A DNA stretch of 64,000 nt from Micromonospora coxensis (GTDB lineage Bacteria > Actinomycetota > Actinomycetes > Mycobacteriales > Micromonosporaceae): positions 5,704,001-5,768,000 of the forward strand of contig NZ_LT607753.1 in the NCBI RefSeq assembly GCF_900090295.1. Reading direction: 5' to 3'. A model generated the notes under the pieces. The model ran no database searches and had not been told where the DNA came from. It was given only the letters and a program-made list of their open reading frames with translations. The translations under genes and the position numbers were made by a program. This document shows positions 1 through 9,421 of the stretch, piece after piece (position 1 is the first letter of the stretch; the number at the start of each line of letters is the position of its first letter).

Positions 1-941
1 TGCTCTCGGTGGTCGGCCTGGTCGCCCTGACCTACGGCATCATCGACGGCGGCGAGCACGGCTTCGGCCGTCCGGTCGTCTGGGCGGCCATCGTCGGCGG
101 CCTGGCGGTGCTGGCCTGGTTCGTCGCCCACGAGCGGCGCAGCGACCACCCGTCGCTGGACGTCCGGCTGTTCCGGGTGCCCCGCTTCGCCGCCCCGGTG
201 GCGATCGTCGGACTGGTCTTCTTCGCCGCGATGGGCGTGCTCTTCTTCAGCTCCTTCTACCTGCAACTGGTCCGTGGCTACAGCCCGCTGGAGACCGGCC
301 TGCTCTTCCTCCCCTTCGCCGGCGCCCAGCTGGTCTTCGCGCCGCGCAGCGCGGCGATGGTCCGCCGCTACGGCGGCCGGGCCGTCGCGGTGGTCGGGCT
401 GGCGTTGACCACGGTGGCCCTCGGCGCGCTCGCCGTCGTCGGCGAGACCACGCCGATCTGGGTCGTCCTGCTCTTCTTCTTCCTCCAGGGCGCCGGGATG
501 GCCAACATCATGCCGCCGGCCACCGAGTCGATCATGTCGGCGCTGCCCCGGGAGAAGGCCGGCGTCGGCTCCGCGGTCAGCAACACCATCCGTCAGGTCG
601 GCGGCGCGCTCGGCGTGGCCGTGCTCGGCTCGGTGCTCTCCGCGCTCTACCGCGCGGACATCGCCACCGCCGTCGACGCCCTGCCCGCCCCGGCCCGGGA
701 GGCCGCCACCGAATCCATCGCCGGGGCGTACGCGACGGCCGCGCAGCTCGGCCCGGCCGGGCCGGCGCTGATCGCGGCGGCCAACGAGTCGTACGTCTCG
801 GCGATGCACTGGGCGGCGGGGCTCGCCGCGGCGGTGGCCGCCCTGGGCATCCTCGTGGTGCTGCGCTGGATCCCCGGCCGGGCGGCCGAACCGGCCGCCA
901 CGTCGGTGCTCGGCGAACGGGAGTTGGCCGGAACCGCGTAG
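1..941 (+). CDS. MFS drug-exporter family transporter, C-terminal part (5' end outside window)
   Basis: The frame is open from the first bases, so only the last 310 or so residues are visible. They form repeated hydrophobic segments typical of the second half of a 14-TM DHA2 (EmrB/QacA-like) major facilitator. A long loop near the end (about residues 220-260) precedes a final membrane helix and a short basic tail. Family members export drugs or other small amphiphiles by proton antiport at the cytoplasmic membrane. A TetR regulator starts 11 bp after the stop, the usual arrangement for a locally controlled efflux pump. The substrate cannot be told from sequence. Confidence 0.85.
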   Translation, partial: LSVVGLVALTYGIIDGGEHGFGRPVVWAAIVGGLAVLAWFVAHERRSDHPSLDVRLFRVPRFAAPVAIVGLVFFAAMGVLFFSSFYLQLVRGYSPLETGLLFLPFAGAQLVFAPRSAAMVRRYGGRAVAVVGLALTTVALGALAVVGETTPIWVVLLFFFLQGAGMANIMPPATESIMSALPREKAGVGSAVSNTIRQVGGALGVAVLGSVLSALYRADIATAVDALPAPAREAATESIAGAYATAAQLGPAGPALIAAANESYVSAMHWAAGLAAAVAALGILVVLRWIPGRAAEPAATSVLGERELAGTA

Positions 942-952
942 GTTCGGGGACA

Positions 953-1561
953 ATGTCTGACATGACTTCCACTGCCGATGCTCCGCGGTCGCCCGGCCGG
1001 CCGCGGAGCGTCCGCGCGGACGAGGCCATCGTCGAGGCCACCCTCGACCTGCTCGCCGAGGGCAGCACCGTCGAGGCGCTGTCCATCGAGGCGATCGCCG
1101 CCCGCGCCGGCGTCGGCAAGGCCACCATCTACCGGCGCTGGCCGGGCAAGGACGCCCTGCTGCTGGACGCGCTGCGCCGGCTCAAGGGGATCGTGCCGCA
1201 GCCCGCGGGCCACTCCGTCCGCGACGACCTGGTGCTGCTGGTCGGCGCCGTCGGGCACCACATCGACCCGCGCGCCCGGAAGATCATGCCGTGCCTGGTG
1301 CCCGAGGTGAACCGGAGCCCGGACCACTTCCAGCTCTACCAGAACATCATCGAGCCCCGCCGGCAGCTCATGCGTGAGGTGCTGCGACGTGGCGTGCGCG
1401 ACGGCGACCTGCGTGCCGATCTGGACATCGAGCTGACCATGGCACTGCTCACCGGGCCGATGCTGATCCAGCGGATGCTGCGCTGGCACCCGGAGCTGGA
1501 CGACCGGATCCTGCCCGAGAAGATCGTCGACGGGGTGCTGGAGGGCATCCGCGCCCGCTGA
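953..1561 (+). CDS. TetR/AcrR family transcriptional regulator
   Basis: The protein has 202 aa. The N-terminal DNA-binding domain (about residues 25-70) contains a typical TetR helix-turn-helix ending in the family signature around ATIYRRWPGKDALL. The rest is the helical ligand-binding and dimerisation domain. A second ATG three codons downstream (962) is an equally possible start. It lies 11 bp after the MFS exporter gene on the same strand, so it probably represses that pump and perhaps its own transcription; this is inferred from context. The ligand is unknown. Confidence 0.88.
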   Translation: MSDMTSTADAPRSPGRPRSVRADEAIVEATLDLLAEGSTVEALSIEAIAARAGVGKATIYRRWPGKDALLLDALRRLKGIVPQPAGHSVRDDLVLLVGAVGHHIDPRARKIMPCLVPEVNRSPDHFQLYQNIIEPRRQLMREVLRRGVRDGDLRADLDIELTMALLTGPMLIQRMLRWHPELDDRILPEKIVDGVLEGIRAR

Positions 1562-1564
1562 GGA

Positions 1565-3496
1565 TCAGCCCGGCGACCGCAACCGGTGCAGCCGCAGCGC
1601 GAGCTGCACCTCCAGCGCCCGCTCCGGCTTCTGCCAGTCCGCGCCGAGCAACTGGCCGACCCGCTCCAACCGCTGGGTGACCGTGTTGACGTGCACGTGC
1701 AGCTGCTCGGCCGCCCGGGCCAGGCTGCCGCCCACCCCGAAGTACGCCTCCAGCGTCCGCACCAGCGCGGTGCCCCGCCGCGCGTCGTAGTCCACGACGG
1801 GCCCGACCGTGGCGGTGAGGAACCGGGCCACGTCCTGCTCGCCCTGGTCGCCGACGGTGCCCAGCAGCAGCCCGACGAAGCCCAGCTCGGCGGTGCTCGC
1901 CCCCTCACCGGTGCGCCCCAGCGCCCCGAGCGCGGTCAGGCAGCGGTCCGCCTCGGTGAACGTGGTGGCCAGCGCCGCCGGCCCCGAGGTCGGCCCGCTC
2001 GCCCCGGCGGTCACCGGACGGCCGGTCACCCGGGACAGGTCCCGGGCCACCGCGCGGGCGCTGCCGCCCGCGTCCCGACCGGGCAGCATCAGCACCACCC
2101 GGCCGTCGCGGGCCGCGGCCAGGCCACCCCGGGTCGAGGCGTACGTGGTGGCCCAGGAGAGCACCCGCTGCCGGGCGGAACCGGTCGCGGCGATCGCGTC
2201 GTCGCCGACCGCCACCAGCACGTGCGGCGCGTCCAGGTCGACGCCGAGGCGGCGGGCCCGACTGCGCAGCGCGTCGGTGTCCCGCAGCGGCCGGGCGATC
2301 AGGTCGTCGAGCAGCTCGCCCCGGACCCGCCCCTCGGCCTCGGCCACGGTACGGCGGAACAGCAGCAGCAGCGCCGTCACCAGCGACGCCCGCTCCAGGA
2401 TCCGCTGGTCGGCGTCGACCAGCTCGCCGTCGGGGCGCAGCACCAGCGCCCCCAGGTTCTCCGCGCCGGCGACCACGGCGGCGTACCAGAGGGTGCCCCG
2501 GCGCACGCTGCGCCCCTCCGTACGCGAGGCGGCCACCGCCTCCACCAGGTCGGCCCGGTCCGGCTCGCCGATCTCGCCGACCCGGGCCAGCAGCCGGCCC
2601 TCGGCGTCCAGCGCCAGCAGCGCCCCGCCGAGCACCTCGGTGACCGCCGCCGCCACGTCCTCCATGCCGCCGCCACGCAGCACCAGCGCGGTCATCCGGT
2701 CGTGCGCGGCGGCGGCCCGCTCCACCGACGTGCTGTGCGCCCGGATGGTGGTGTTCGCCGCCGACAGCTCCGCCAGCGCCGAGCGGGTCTCGGCCAGCAG
2801 CCGCGCCGTGTCGATCGCCACCGCGGCGTGCGCCGCGAGGGAGACCAGCAGCGACACCTCCTCGCGGGCGAACGGCCGGGCCGACCGGTTCGCCGCGTAG
2901 AGCACCCCGATCACGCTCGACCCGAGCCGCAGCGGCACCCCGAGGATCGCCACCAGGCCCTCCTCACCGACCCCGGCGTCGATCTCGCCGGTGTGCCGGA
3001 ACCGCTCGTCCTCCTGGTAGTTCGCGGTCACGTACGGGGTGCCGGACTGCGCCACCAGGCCGCCCAGCCCGTCGCCCATCTCCAGCCGCAGCCGCTGGAA
3101 CTTCGCCGAGATCGAGCCGTCGGTGACCCGCATGTACGTGTCGCCGCGCTCCTCGTCGTTGAGCGTCATGTACGCGACGTCGGCGCCGAGCAGGTGCCGG
3201 GCCCGGTGCACGATCGCCCGCAGCACGTCGTCCAGGTCGCGCAGGCCGGCCAGGTCGCTGGCGGTGTCGTACAGGCCGGAGAGTTCGCTCTCCCGGCGGC
3301 GGCGGCGCTCCAGCAGGCCGCGTACCCGCAACGCGACCACCTTGGCGTGCTCCAGTTCGGCCAGCCGCTCCGGCGGCAGCCCGGCGGCCCGGGCGGCCAC
3401 CAGCGGTCCCTCGAACTCGACCGCCGCGGCCTCCCGGGCGAGCAGTTCCAGGAACTCCACCGGCGACGACATGACGCTCATTGTGCGGGCAGCCAC
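1565..3496 (-). CDS. PucR-type GAF/HTH transcriptional regulator
   Basis: The protein has 643 aa. A GAF sensor domain occupies about residues 80-225, a central CdaR/PucR-like region follows, and a C-terminal PucR helix-turn-helix (HTH_30) lies at about 575-640, with a motif around [15 protein letters not shown]. The GTG start at 3496 shares one base with the stop codon of the upstream SDR (TAGTG), which suggests translational coupling and decides this start; internal ATGs at 3481 and 3472 are alternatives. Regulators of this class control catabolic genes in response to small ligands. Its partner here suggests control of hydroxybutyrate or ketone-body use, as an inference. Confidence 0.85.
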   Translation of the reverse strand: MAARTMSVMSSPVEFLELLAREAAAVEFEGPLVAARAAGLPPERLAELEHAKVVALRVRGLLERRRRRESELSGLYDTASDLAGLRDLDDVLRAIVHRARHLLGADVAYMTLNDEERGDTYMRVTDGSISAKFQRLRLEMGDGLGGLVAQSGTPYVTANYQEDERFRHTGEIDAGVGEEGLVAILGVPLRLGSSVIGVLYAANRSARPFAREEVSLLVSLAAHAAVAIDTARLLAETRSALAELSAANTTIRAHSTSVERAAAAHDRMTALVLRGGGMEDVAAAVTEVLGGALLALDAEGRLLARVGEIGEPDRADLVEAVAASRTEGRSVRRGTLWYAAVVAGAENLGALVLRPDGELVDADQRILERASLVTALLLLFRRTVAEAEGRVRGELLDDLIARPLRDTDALRSRARRLGVDLDAPHVLVAVGDDAIAATGSARQRVLSWATTYASTRGGLAAARDGRVVLMLPGRDAGGSARAVARDLSRVTGRPVTAGASGPTSGPAALATTFTEADRCLTALGALGRTGEGASTAELGFVGLLLGTVGDQGEQDVARFLTATVGPVVDYDARRGTALVRTLEAYFGVGGSLARAAEQLHVHVNTVTQRLERVGQLLGADWQKPERALEVQLALRLHRLRSPG

Positions 3497-4278
3497 TAGT
3501 TCGCCGTCCAGCCCCCGTCGAGGGCGATCGACGAGCCGGTGATGAACGCCGCGGGCGGCGAGCAGAGGTACGCCACCAGTTCGGCGACCTCCTCCGGTTC
3601 GATCAGCCGCTTGATCGCCGCCCGGGCCAGCATGATCTTCTCGACCACCTCGTCCTCGCCGATGCCGTGGGTGGCCGCCTGGTCGGCGATCTGGCTCTCC
3701 ACCAGCGGGGTGCGCACGTACGCCGGGTTGACGCAGTTGGCGGTGACGCCGTGCGCGGCGCCCTCCAGGGCCACCACCTTCGACAACCCCTCCAGGGCGT
3801 GCTTGGCGGAGACGTACGCCGACTTGTACGGCGACGCGCGCAGCCCGTGCACCGAGGAGATGTTGACGATCCGGCCCCAGCCCCGGGCGTACATGTGCGG
3901 CAGTGCGCGGCGGATCAGCCGGAACGGCGCCTCCACCATCACCCGGTGCAGGTGGGTGAAGCGTTCGGCGGGGAACTCCTGCACCGGCGCGACGTGCTGC
4001 AGGCCGGCGTTGTTGACGACGATGTCCACGTCGGCGTCGATCCGGTCCACCGCCGCCGGGTCGGCCAGATCGACCCCCTCGGCCCGGCCCCCGGCCTCGG
4101 CGGCCACCGCCTTGGCCGCCTCGACGTTGCGGTCCACCACCAGCACCGCCGCGCCGGCCGCCGCCAGCCGCAGGGCGCAGGCGCGTCCGATGCCGCTGCC
4201 ACCACCGGTCACCAGGGCGCTACGACCGGACAGGTCGACGCGTACGACGTGGGGGACCGCCACGGGTTCTGCCGTCAT
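3496..4278 (-). CDS. 3-hydroxybutyrate dehydrogenase-like short-chain dehydrogenase
   Basis: The protein has 260 aa and is a classical SDR. The NAD-binding glycine motif TGGGSGIG is at residues 24-31, NNAG at 89-92, and the catalytic Ser142-Tyr155-Lys159 set is complete (YVSAK). The C-terminal end [15 protein letters not shown] is typical of D-3-hydroxybutyrate dehydrogenases, which interconvert 3-hydroxybutyrate and acetoacetate in the cytoplasm during ketone-body or PHB breakdown. The ATG at 4278 gives normal family length. The stop overlaps the start of the PucR-type regulator, so the two form an operon. SDR substrate calls from sequence alone carry some risk. Confidence 0.85.
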   Translation of the reverse strand: MTAEPVAVPHVVRVDLSGRSALVTGGGSGIGRACALRLAAAGAAVLVVDRNVEAAKAVAAEAGGRAEGVDLADPAAVDRIDADVDIVVNNAGLQHVAPVQEFPAERFTHLHRVMVEAPFRLIRRALPHMYARGWGRIVNISSVHGLRASPYKSAYVSAKHALEGLSKVVALEGAAHGVTANCVNPAYVRTPLVESQIADQAATHGIGEDEVVEKIMLARAAIKRLIEPEEVAELVAYLCSPPAAFITGSSIALDGGWTAN

Positions 4279-4478
4279 GGCGCAAGAAGTTACGAGCTGT
4301 GTGGCCGGCGGCACATGGGGCGGCGACACATACTCCGCCCCGGGTCTGTGTGGACCTCGGCCCGGCGACCGGCGTCGGCCCGGCTCCACCGGCCGGAACG
4401 GCACCGTCACAGGGGCGTGCCATGCTGCCGGCACGCGCCGCCGGCCTCTCGGCCCGCGCGGCGTGTCCCGGACGGCGG

Positions 4479-4518
4479 CCGTCGGCGGGCACCAGTAGGG
4501 TGTCGAACACACGTACTG
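4479..4518 (+). promoter_or_regulatory. Candidate DNA-damage promoter of ruvCAB (PafBC-like element plus degenerate SOS box)
   Basis: CCGTCGGCG (4479-4487), eight bases, then TAGGGT (4496-4501) resembles the mycobacterial RecA-independent damage promoter TTGTCRGTG-N8-TAnnnT bound by PafBC: 6 of 9 positions match, with exact spacing and a good -10. Directly downstream, TCGAACACACGTACTG (4503-4518) matches the left half of the actinobacterial LexA box TCGAAC-N4-GTTCGA but is poor on the right. ruvC starts at 4543. The assignment is inference from motif matching. Confidence 0.45.
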
Positions 4519-4542
4519 CTGGCGGCTGGGGGAGGAGGCGGC

Positions 4543-5070
4543 GTGCGCGTGCTCGGCGTCGACCCGGGGCTGACCCGGTGCGGAGTCGGCGTGGTCGAGG
4601 GCGTGCCGGGGCGGCCCTGCACCCTCATCGCCTACTACGTCGTCTACACCGACCCCGGCGACGACCTGCCGCTGCGCCTGCTGCACCTGGACCGCTCCCT
4701 GACCGACCTGGTCGCCGAGCACCGGCCGGACGCCGTCGCCGTGGAGCGGGTCTTCAGCCAGCACAACGTCCGCACGGTGATGGGCACCGCCCAGGCCAGC
4801 GGGATCGCCGTGCTCGCCGGGGCACGCGCCGGCCTGCCCGTGCAGACGTACACGCCCAGCGAGGTCAAGGCGGCGGTGACCGGTTCCGGCCAGGCCGACA
4901 AGAAGCAGATGACCACCATGGTGACCCGGCTGCTGCGGCTGCCCGAGCCGCCGAAGCCCGCCGACGCGGCCGACGCCCTGGCCCTGGCCATCTGCCACGT
5001 GTGGCGTGGCGGCACGCGGTCCAAGATCGCCGCCGCCGCCGACCGGGTACGACGAGGAGGAGCGCGATGA
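4543..5070 (+). CDS. ruvC: Holliday junction endonuclease RuvC
   Basis: The protein has 175 aa, the usual RuvC length. The RNase H-like catalytic acidic residues are all present: Asp7 (GVDPGLT), Glu68 (AVERVF), Asp141 and Asp144 (DAADALALA). RuvC resolves Holliday junctions by paired nicks, working with the RuvAB branch-migration motor in recombinational repair. The GTG start at 4543 follows a strong GGGGGAGGA Shine-Dalgarno; the reading frame is open further upstream but has no family similarity there. The stop overlaps the ruvA start (ATGA), so ruvCAB is an operon. Confidence 0.97.
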   Translation: MRVLGVDPGLTRCGVGVVEGVPGRPCTLIAYYVVYTDPGDDLPLRLLHLDRSLTDLVAEHRPDAVAVERVFSQHNVRTVMGTAQASGIAVLAGARAGLPVQTYTPSEVKAAVTGSGQADKKQMTTMVTRLLRLPEPPKPADAADALALAICHVWRGGTRSKIAAAADRVRRGGAR

Positions 5071-5669
5071 TCGCCAGCGTGCGCGGCACGGTGACCGCGA
5101 CCGGTCCCGACCACGCGGTGGTGGAGGTCGGCGGGATCGGCCTGGCGGTGCAGTGCGCCCCCGGCACCCTCGCCGAGCTGCGGGTGGGCCAGCCGGCCCG
5201 GCTCGCCACCAGCCTGGTCGTCCGGGAGGACTCGCTCACCCTCTACGGCTTCGCCGACGACGACGCCAAGCAGCTGTTCGAGCTGCTCCAGACGGCGAGC
5301 GGGGTCGGTCCCCGGCTGGCCCAGGCGGTGCTCGCCGTGCACACCCCCGACGCGGTCCGCAAGGCGATCGCCAACGCCGACACCGCCGCCCTGACCCGGG
5401 TGCCGGGCATCGGCAAGAAGGGCGCCGAGCGCCTGGTGCTGGAGCTGCGCGACCGGATCGGTCCGGTGCCGGTCGGCGCCGACGGCGCGGCCGGGGTCAC
5501 CGGTGGGGCGTGGCCCGAGCAGGTCCGTCAGGCCCTGGTCGGGCTCGGCTGGACGGCCGCCCAGGCCGACCAGGCGGTGGCGGCGGTCGCCGAGACCGTC
5601 GACGGGGAGACCCCGCCGGTGCCGGTCCTGCTCAAGCAGGCCATCCGGCTGCTGGGCCGGACCCGATGA
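5067..5669 (+). CDS. ruvA: Holliday junction branch-migration subunit RuvA
   Basis: The protein has 200 aa. It has the N-terminal OB-fold (residues 1-62, beginning MIASVRGTV), tandem helix-hairpin-helix motifs (around GVGPRLAQA and [12 protein letters not shown], about 75-135) and, after a flexible linker, the C-terminal domain III that contacts RuvB (about 150-200). RuvA tetramers bind the four-way junction and load RuvB. The ATG at 5067 overlaps the ruvC stop by 4 bp and is preceded by GAGGAGG. The next gene is ruvB. Confidence 0.97.
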   Translation: MIASVRGTVTATGPDHAVVEVGGIGLAVQCAPGTLAELRVGQPARLATSLVVREDSLTLYGFADDDAKQLFELLQTASGVGPRLAQAVLAVHTPDAVRKAIANADTAALTRVPGIGKKGAERLVLELRDRIGPVPVGADGAAGVTGGAWPEQVRQALVGLGWTAAQADQAVAAVAETVDGETPPVPVLLKQAIRLLGRTR

Positions 5670-5727
5670 CCGGCGTGCGGACCGAGTCGGTGCGGTGGGC
5701 CCGGCGGCCGCGGACGCGGGGCGCCTC

Positions 5728-6792
5728 ATGACCGGCGACGGTCTGGTCTCGGCGTACGCGGACGACGCGGAGCGGGACGCCGAGGCCAGCGTCCGGCCGA
5801 AGCGGCTCGACGAGTTCATCGCCCAGCACCGGGTCCGCGACCAGCTCGACCTGCTGCTCCAGGGCGCGATGCGGCGGGGGTCGCCACCCGACCACATCCT
5901 CCTCTCGGGCCCGCCAGGCTTGGGGAAGACGACGTTGGCCAACATCGTCGCCGCCGAGCTGGGCGCCGGCATCCGGGTGACCAGCGGCCCGGCGATCGAG
6001 CGCTCCGGCGACCTGGCGGCGATCCTGACCAGTCTCGCCGAGGGCGACGTGCTCTTCATCGACGAGATCCACCGGATCGCCAAGCCGGCGGAGGAACTGC
6101 TCTACAGCGCGATGGAGGACTTCCGGGTCGACGTGGTGGTCGGCAAGGGGCCGGGGGCCACCGCCATCCCGCTGGACGTCGAGCCGTTCACCCTGGTCGG
6201 CGCGACCACCCGCTCCGGGCTGCTCACCGGGCCGATGCGGGACCGGTTCGGCTTCGTCGCGCACCTGGACTTCTACTCCCCGGCCGACCTGGAGGCGCTG
6301 CTGCACCGCTCGGCCCGGATCCTCGGCGTGCCGATCACCGACGAGGGCGCGACCGAGATCGCCGGCCGCTCCCGGGGCACGCCCCGGATCGCCAACCGGC
6401 TGCTGCGCCGGGTCCGCGACTACGCCGAGGTCCGGGCCGAGGGCGTGGTCACCCTGGAGACCGCCCGGGCCGCGCTGACCGTGTACGACGTCGACGCGCT
6501 CGGCCTGGACCGGCTGGACCGGGCGGTGCTGACCGCGCTGGTGGACTCGTTCCGGGGCGGGCCGGTCGGGCTCTCCACCCTGGCCGTGGCGGTGGGGGAG
6601 CAGCCGGACACCGTGGAGGAGGTCTGCGAGCCCTTCCTGGTCCGGGCCGGCCTGCTGGCCCGTACGCCCCGGGGCCGGGTCGCCACCGAGGCGGCCTGGC
6701 GTCACCTGGGTCGTACGCCGCCAAATGGTACATTTGGCGCTGATGCCTCGCCCGTGCCCGATCTGTTCTCCGCCGCGCCCGATCAGCCGTGA
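5728..6792 (+). CDS. ruvB: Holliday junction branch-migration ATPase RuvB
   Basis: The protein has 354 aa. It carries Walker [10 protein letters not shown] (residues 61-69), Walker B with DEIH (112-115), sensor 1 around GATTRSG (158-164), the arginine-finger segment MRDRF (169-173) and a C-terminal winged helix. RuvB hexamers drive branch migration on RuvA-bound junctions. The ATG at 5728 gives standard family length and lies 58 bp after the ruvA stop. The last 25 or so residues are not conserved in style, and five successive codons there (CCA AAT GGT ACA TTT) are rare for this genome; they coincide with a DNA palindrome at 6719-6739. Confidence 0.97.
   Translation: MTGDGLVSAYADDAERDAEASVRPKRLDEFIAQHRVRDQLDLLLQGAMRRGSPPDHILLSGPPGLGKTTLANIVAAELGAGIRVTSGPAIERSGDLAAILTSLAEGDVLFIDEIHRIAKPAEELLYSAMEDFRVDVVVGKGPGATAIPLDVEPFTLVGATTRSGLLTGPMRDRFGFVAHLDFYSPADLEALLHRSARILGVPITDEGATEIAGRSRGTPRIANRLLRRVRDYAEVRAEGVVTLETARAALTVYDVDALGLDRLDRAVLTALVDSFRGGPVGLSTLAVAVGEQPDTVEEVCEPFLVRAGLLARTPRGRVATEAAWRHLGRTPPNGTFGADASPVPDLFSAAPDQP
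6719..6739. promoter_or_regulatory. AT-rich perfect palindrome in the 3' end of ruvB (possible operator)
   Basis: Arms CGCCAAATG and CATTTGGCG are perfect 9-bp complements around a GTA centre. The AT-rich core stands out in a very GC-rich genome, and the in-frame codons it imposes are rare ones. It lies about 75-100 bp upstream of the candidate yajC promoter and the start of the secretion genes. It looks like a dimeric regulator binding site inside coding sequence; which regulator binds is unknown. Confidence 0.4.
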
Positions 6793-6814
6793 TCCGAACG
6801 TGATCTGCACCGCA

Positions 6815-6844
6815 TTCGGCGTTCTCAGGCGCAGGGATTAGACT
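6815..6844 (+). promoter_or_regulatory. Candidate yajC-secDF promoter
   Basis: TTCGGC (6815-6820), an 18-bp spacer and TAGACT (6839-6844) resemble an actinobacterial housekeeping promoter with a good -10 and a weak -35. It would give a leader of about 80 nt before the yajC start at 6929. Only the pattern supports it. Confidence 0.35.
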
Positions 6845-6928
6845 CGCCGCGGTCTGTACAGGATGTGAGAATCCGCCTCCGCTCCGGCGCTTCGTGCCGG
6901 TCGGGGGCCAATGGGAAGGTCGCACACC

Positions 6929-7276
6929 GTGCTTTACGCAGCACAGTCCGGCGGAGGCGCCGGTGGTCTGACGCCGATCATCATGATCGCCCTGCTCTTC
7001 GGGGTCATGTACTTCATGATGATCCGGCCGCAGCAGAAGCGCCGCCGCGAGGCCGAGGCCATGCAGAAGGCGCTCGCCCCCGGTGACGAGGTCGTCACCA
7101 TCGGCGGGCTCTACGGCACGGTCACCGGGGTGGACGACGACACCGTGCTGCTCGAGGTGGCCCCCGGCGTCCAGACCCGCTACGCCCGGCCGGCGATCGC
7201 CCGGGTGGTCAAGCAGGCCGAGCGCGCCGAGACGACCGAGCCGGTCGCCGAGGACGCGGACGCCGTCAAGGAGTGA
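6929..7276 (+). CDS. yajC: Preprotein translocase subunit YajC
   Basis: The protein has 115 aa. A single N-terminal membrane helix (about residues 15-35) is followed by the conserved IRPQQKR motif and a small cytoplasmic domain with GDEVVTIGGLYGTV. YajC associates with SecDF-YidC at the Sec translocon; it is an accessory subunit and usually dispensable. The GTG at 6929 has GGGAAGG nine bases upstream, better placed than the in-frame ATG at 6911. secD and secF follow on the same strand after a hairpin and a 230-bp gap. Confidence 0.93.
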   Translation: MLYAAQSGGGAGGLTPIIMIALLFGVMYFMMIRPQQKRRREAEAMQKALAPGDEVVTIGGLYGTVTGVDDDTVLLEVAPGVQTRYARPAIARVVKQAERAETTEPVAEDADAVKE

Positions 7277-7282
7277 ACGCCG

Positions 7283-7311
7283 CGCCCGCCCTCCCGTGCG
7301 GAGGGCGGGCG
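7283..7311 (+). terminator. Hairpin between yajC and secD (terminator or attenuator)
   Basis: A perfect 12-bp stem (arms CGCCCGCCCTCC and GGAGGGCGGGCG) with a 5-nt loop lies 7 bp after the yajC stop. There is no T-run, as is common in high-GC actinobacteria. A second small inverted repeat (GCCGGCGTC / GACGCCGGC, 7335-7353) follows. The hairpin could reduce read-through into secD. Confidence 0.5.
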
Positions 7312-7506
7312 TGACGTGACAACTGGATAGGTGGGCCGGCGTCCGACGCCGGCACGCGCGACCGTCCGTACGACGCCCCCGCGTCGGCGGTGGGCCGCCG
7401 TGCCGACCGCGGGTTCCGGCCCCGGAGAGCACGTCGGCCGGGGCCCCCGGTCCGACCTCGCCGCCGCCGCACCGGCGGCGCGACCGTTACAGGGAGACAG
7501 ACAGCC

Positions 7507-9420
7507 GTGGCACCACCTCAGGGACAGATGCGCCCCGGACGGCAACTCGCCGTACTCGGGCTCATCTTCGTCGTCCTCTATCTTCTGGTGTTCTTCTCGG
7601 GCGGGGCGAGCGGCGGCTGGAAGGACCGGCTGGAGCCCCGGCTCGGCCTGGACCTGATCGGCGGCACCCGGCTCACCCTGGAGGCCACCAACAGCATCGA
7701 CGGCAAGCCGCCGACCTCGGAGAACCTGGAGGAGGCCCGGCGGATCATCGAGAACCGGGTCAACGCCTACGGTGTGGCCGAGGCCGAGGTGGTCACCGAG
7801 GGCGACCGGAACATCGTCGTCTCCCTGCCCGGTCAGAACCGCGAGCTGAACGACGTCGGTAGCGCCGCGGAGCTGCGGTTCCGCAAGGTGCTCAAGGCCA
7901 CCGACGGCAGCGGCGCGGTGACCGCCCCGGCGGCGACCCCGACCCCGGCGCCGTCCGGCAGCGCCTCCCCGGCCCCGTCCGGCAGCGCGTCGGCCTCGCC
8001 GAAGGCGTCCGCGTCGGCCAAGGCCACCGCCTCGCCGAGCGCCGGCGGCCAGGGCGGCGGCGCCCCCGCGCCGAGCGCCAGCGCCAGCCCGTCCGCGTCG
8101 GCCTCGCCGAGCGCGCCGGCCGCCTCGCCGAGCGCCAGCGCCGCGCCCGTGTCGCAGAGCGTCGAGGAGCAGCGCAAGGCCGTCGAGCAGAAGGTCGGCG
8201 CCGCCGCCTGGGCCGCGGCGAGCGCGCTGCAGGCCCCGGCCGACTTCACCGCCGACCCGTCCCTGGCGGAGAAGCTCAAGCCGTTCGGCACGCTCTCCCC
8301 GGCCGAGGTCGCGGTGCTGACGCCGCAGATGCAGTTCAACGTCCCCACCATCACCTGCGCCCAGCTCGACAAGCGTCCGGCGGCGTCGATCAAGGACGAG
8401 AAGCAGCAGGCGGTGGCCTGTGAGGGCGGCGCGGCCAAGTACCTGCTCGACGTGGCCAAGGTCGTCGGCACCGACGTCGACGACGCCGACGCGGTGCTCG
8501 ACCAGACCAGCCAGTGGGTGGTCAGCCTCAACTTCACCGGCACCGGCCAGGACAAGTGGACCGCGCTGACCCGCGAGGCGTTCAACAACGAGGGCGGCGC
8601 CTGCGACCAGAGCGCGCTCGGCCAGGACGGCAAGTGCCGGGTGGCGGTCGTGCTGGACAACGAGATCGTCTCCTCGCCGGAGATCCAGGGCGTGCTGACC
8701 GGCGACTCGCAGATCACCGGCAGCTTCACCCAGAAGGACGCCGGCGAACTCGCCGGCAACCTGCGCTACGGCGCGCTGCCGGTGACCTTCGTGCCGCAGG
8801 AGCAGCAGAACGTCACGGCCACCCTGGGTGAGAGCCACCTGCGGGCCGGTCTGCTGGCCGCCGGCATCGGCATGCTGCTGGTCATCATCTACTCGTTCTT
8901 CTACTACCGGCTGCTCGGCTCGGTCATCTTCCTGAGCCTGGTGCTCTCCGCGCTGCTGGTCTTCGGCGCGCTGGTGGTCCTCGGCCGGCAGATCGGCTTC
9001 ACCCTCACCCTCGCCGGCATCGCCGGCATGATCGTCTCGCTCGGTGTGGCGGCGGACTCCTTCGTCATCTACTTCGAGCGACTCAAGGACGAGATCCGGG
9101 AGGGGCGCAGCCCGCGCAGCGCGGTGCCGCGCGCCTGGATCCGGGCCCGCCGGACGATCATCTCGGCGAACGCGATCACCCTGATGTCCGCCGTGGTGCT
9201 CTACGTCGTCTCGGTCGGCGCGGTGAAGGGCTTCGCCTTCGCCCTGGGCCTCGCGACGATCCTCGACCTGGTCGTGGTCTTCCTCTTCCGGCACCCGATC
9301 ATGACGATGTTCGCCCGTACCCGGGCGTTCCTCTCCCCACGGGTCAGCGGTCTCGGCCGGGCCCTGCCGGCGCGGACCGAGCAGGCCAACCCCCGCAACC
9401 CGCGTGTCAAGGAGGCCTGA
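7507..9420 (+). CDS. secD: Protein translocase subunit SecD
   Basis: The protein has 637 aa. An N-terminal membrane helix, a large extracytoplasmic P1 domain beginning around GLDLIGGTRLTLEA, and a C-terminal cluster of membrane helices with the RND-like core (about residues 450-600) are visible. With SecF it uses the proton-motive force to complete protein export. The GTG at 7507 is preceded by GGGAG at 10-nt spacing. An unusual insertion of about 80 residues (about 136-218) made almost only of Ala, Ser, Pro and Gly splits the P1 domain. secF starts one base after the stop. Confidence 0.95.
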   Translation: MAPPQGQMRPGRQLAVLGLIFVVLYLLVFFSGGASGGWKDRLEPRLGLDLIGGTRLTLEATNSIDGKPPTSENLEEARRIIENRVNAYGVAEAEVVTEGDRNIVVSLPGQNRELNDVGSAAELRFRKVLKATDGSGAVTAPAATPTPAPSGSASPAPSGSASASPKASASAKATASPSAGGQGGGAPAPSASASPSASASPSAPAASPSASAAPVSQSVEEQRKAVEQKVGAAAWAAASALQAPADFTADPSLAEKLKPFGTLSPAEVAVLTPQMQFNVPTITCAQLDKRPAASIKDEKQQAVACEGGAAKYLLDVAKVVGTDVDDADAVLDQTSQWVVSLNFTGTGQDKWTALTREAFNNEGGACDQSALGQDGKCRVAVVLDNEIVSSPEIQGVLTGDSQITGSFTQKDAGELAGNLRYGALPVTFVPQEQQNVTATLGESHLRAGLLAAGIGMLLVIIYSFFYYRLLGSVIFLSLVLSALLVFGALVVLGRQIGFTLTLAGIAGMIVSLGVAADSFVIYFERLKDEIREGRSPRSAVPRAWIRARRTIISANAITLMSAVVLYVVSVGAVKGFAFALGLATILDLVVVFLFRHPIMTMFARTRAFLSPRVSGLGRALPARTEQANPRNPRVKEA

Positions 9421-9421
9421 G

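Noticed and set aside
1586..3499. A 637-codon plus-strand open frame
   Set aside because: It is opposite the PucR-type regulator, which has clear GAF and HTH domains; the plus frame is Gln/Arg/His-rich shadow.
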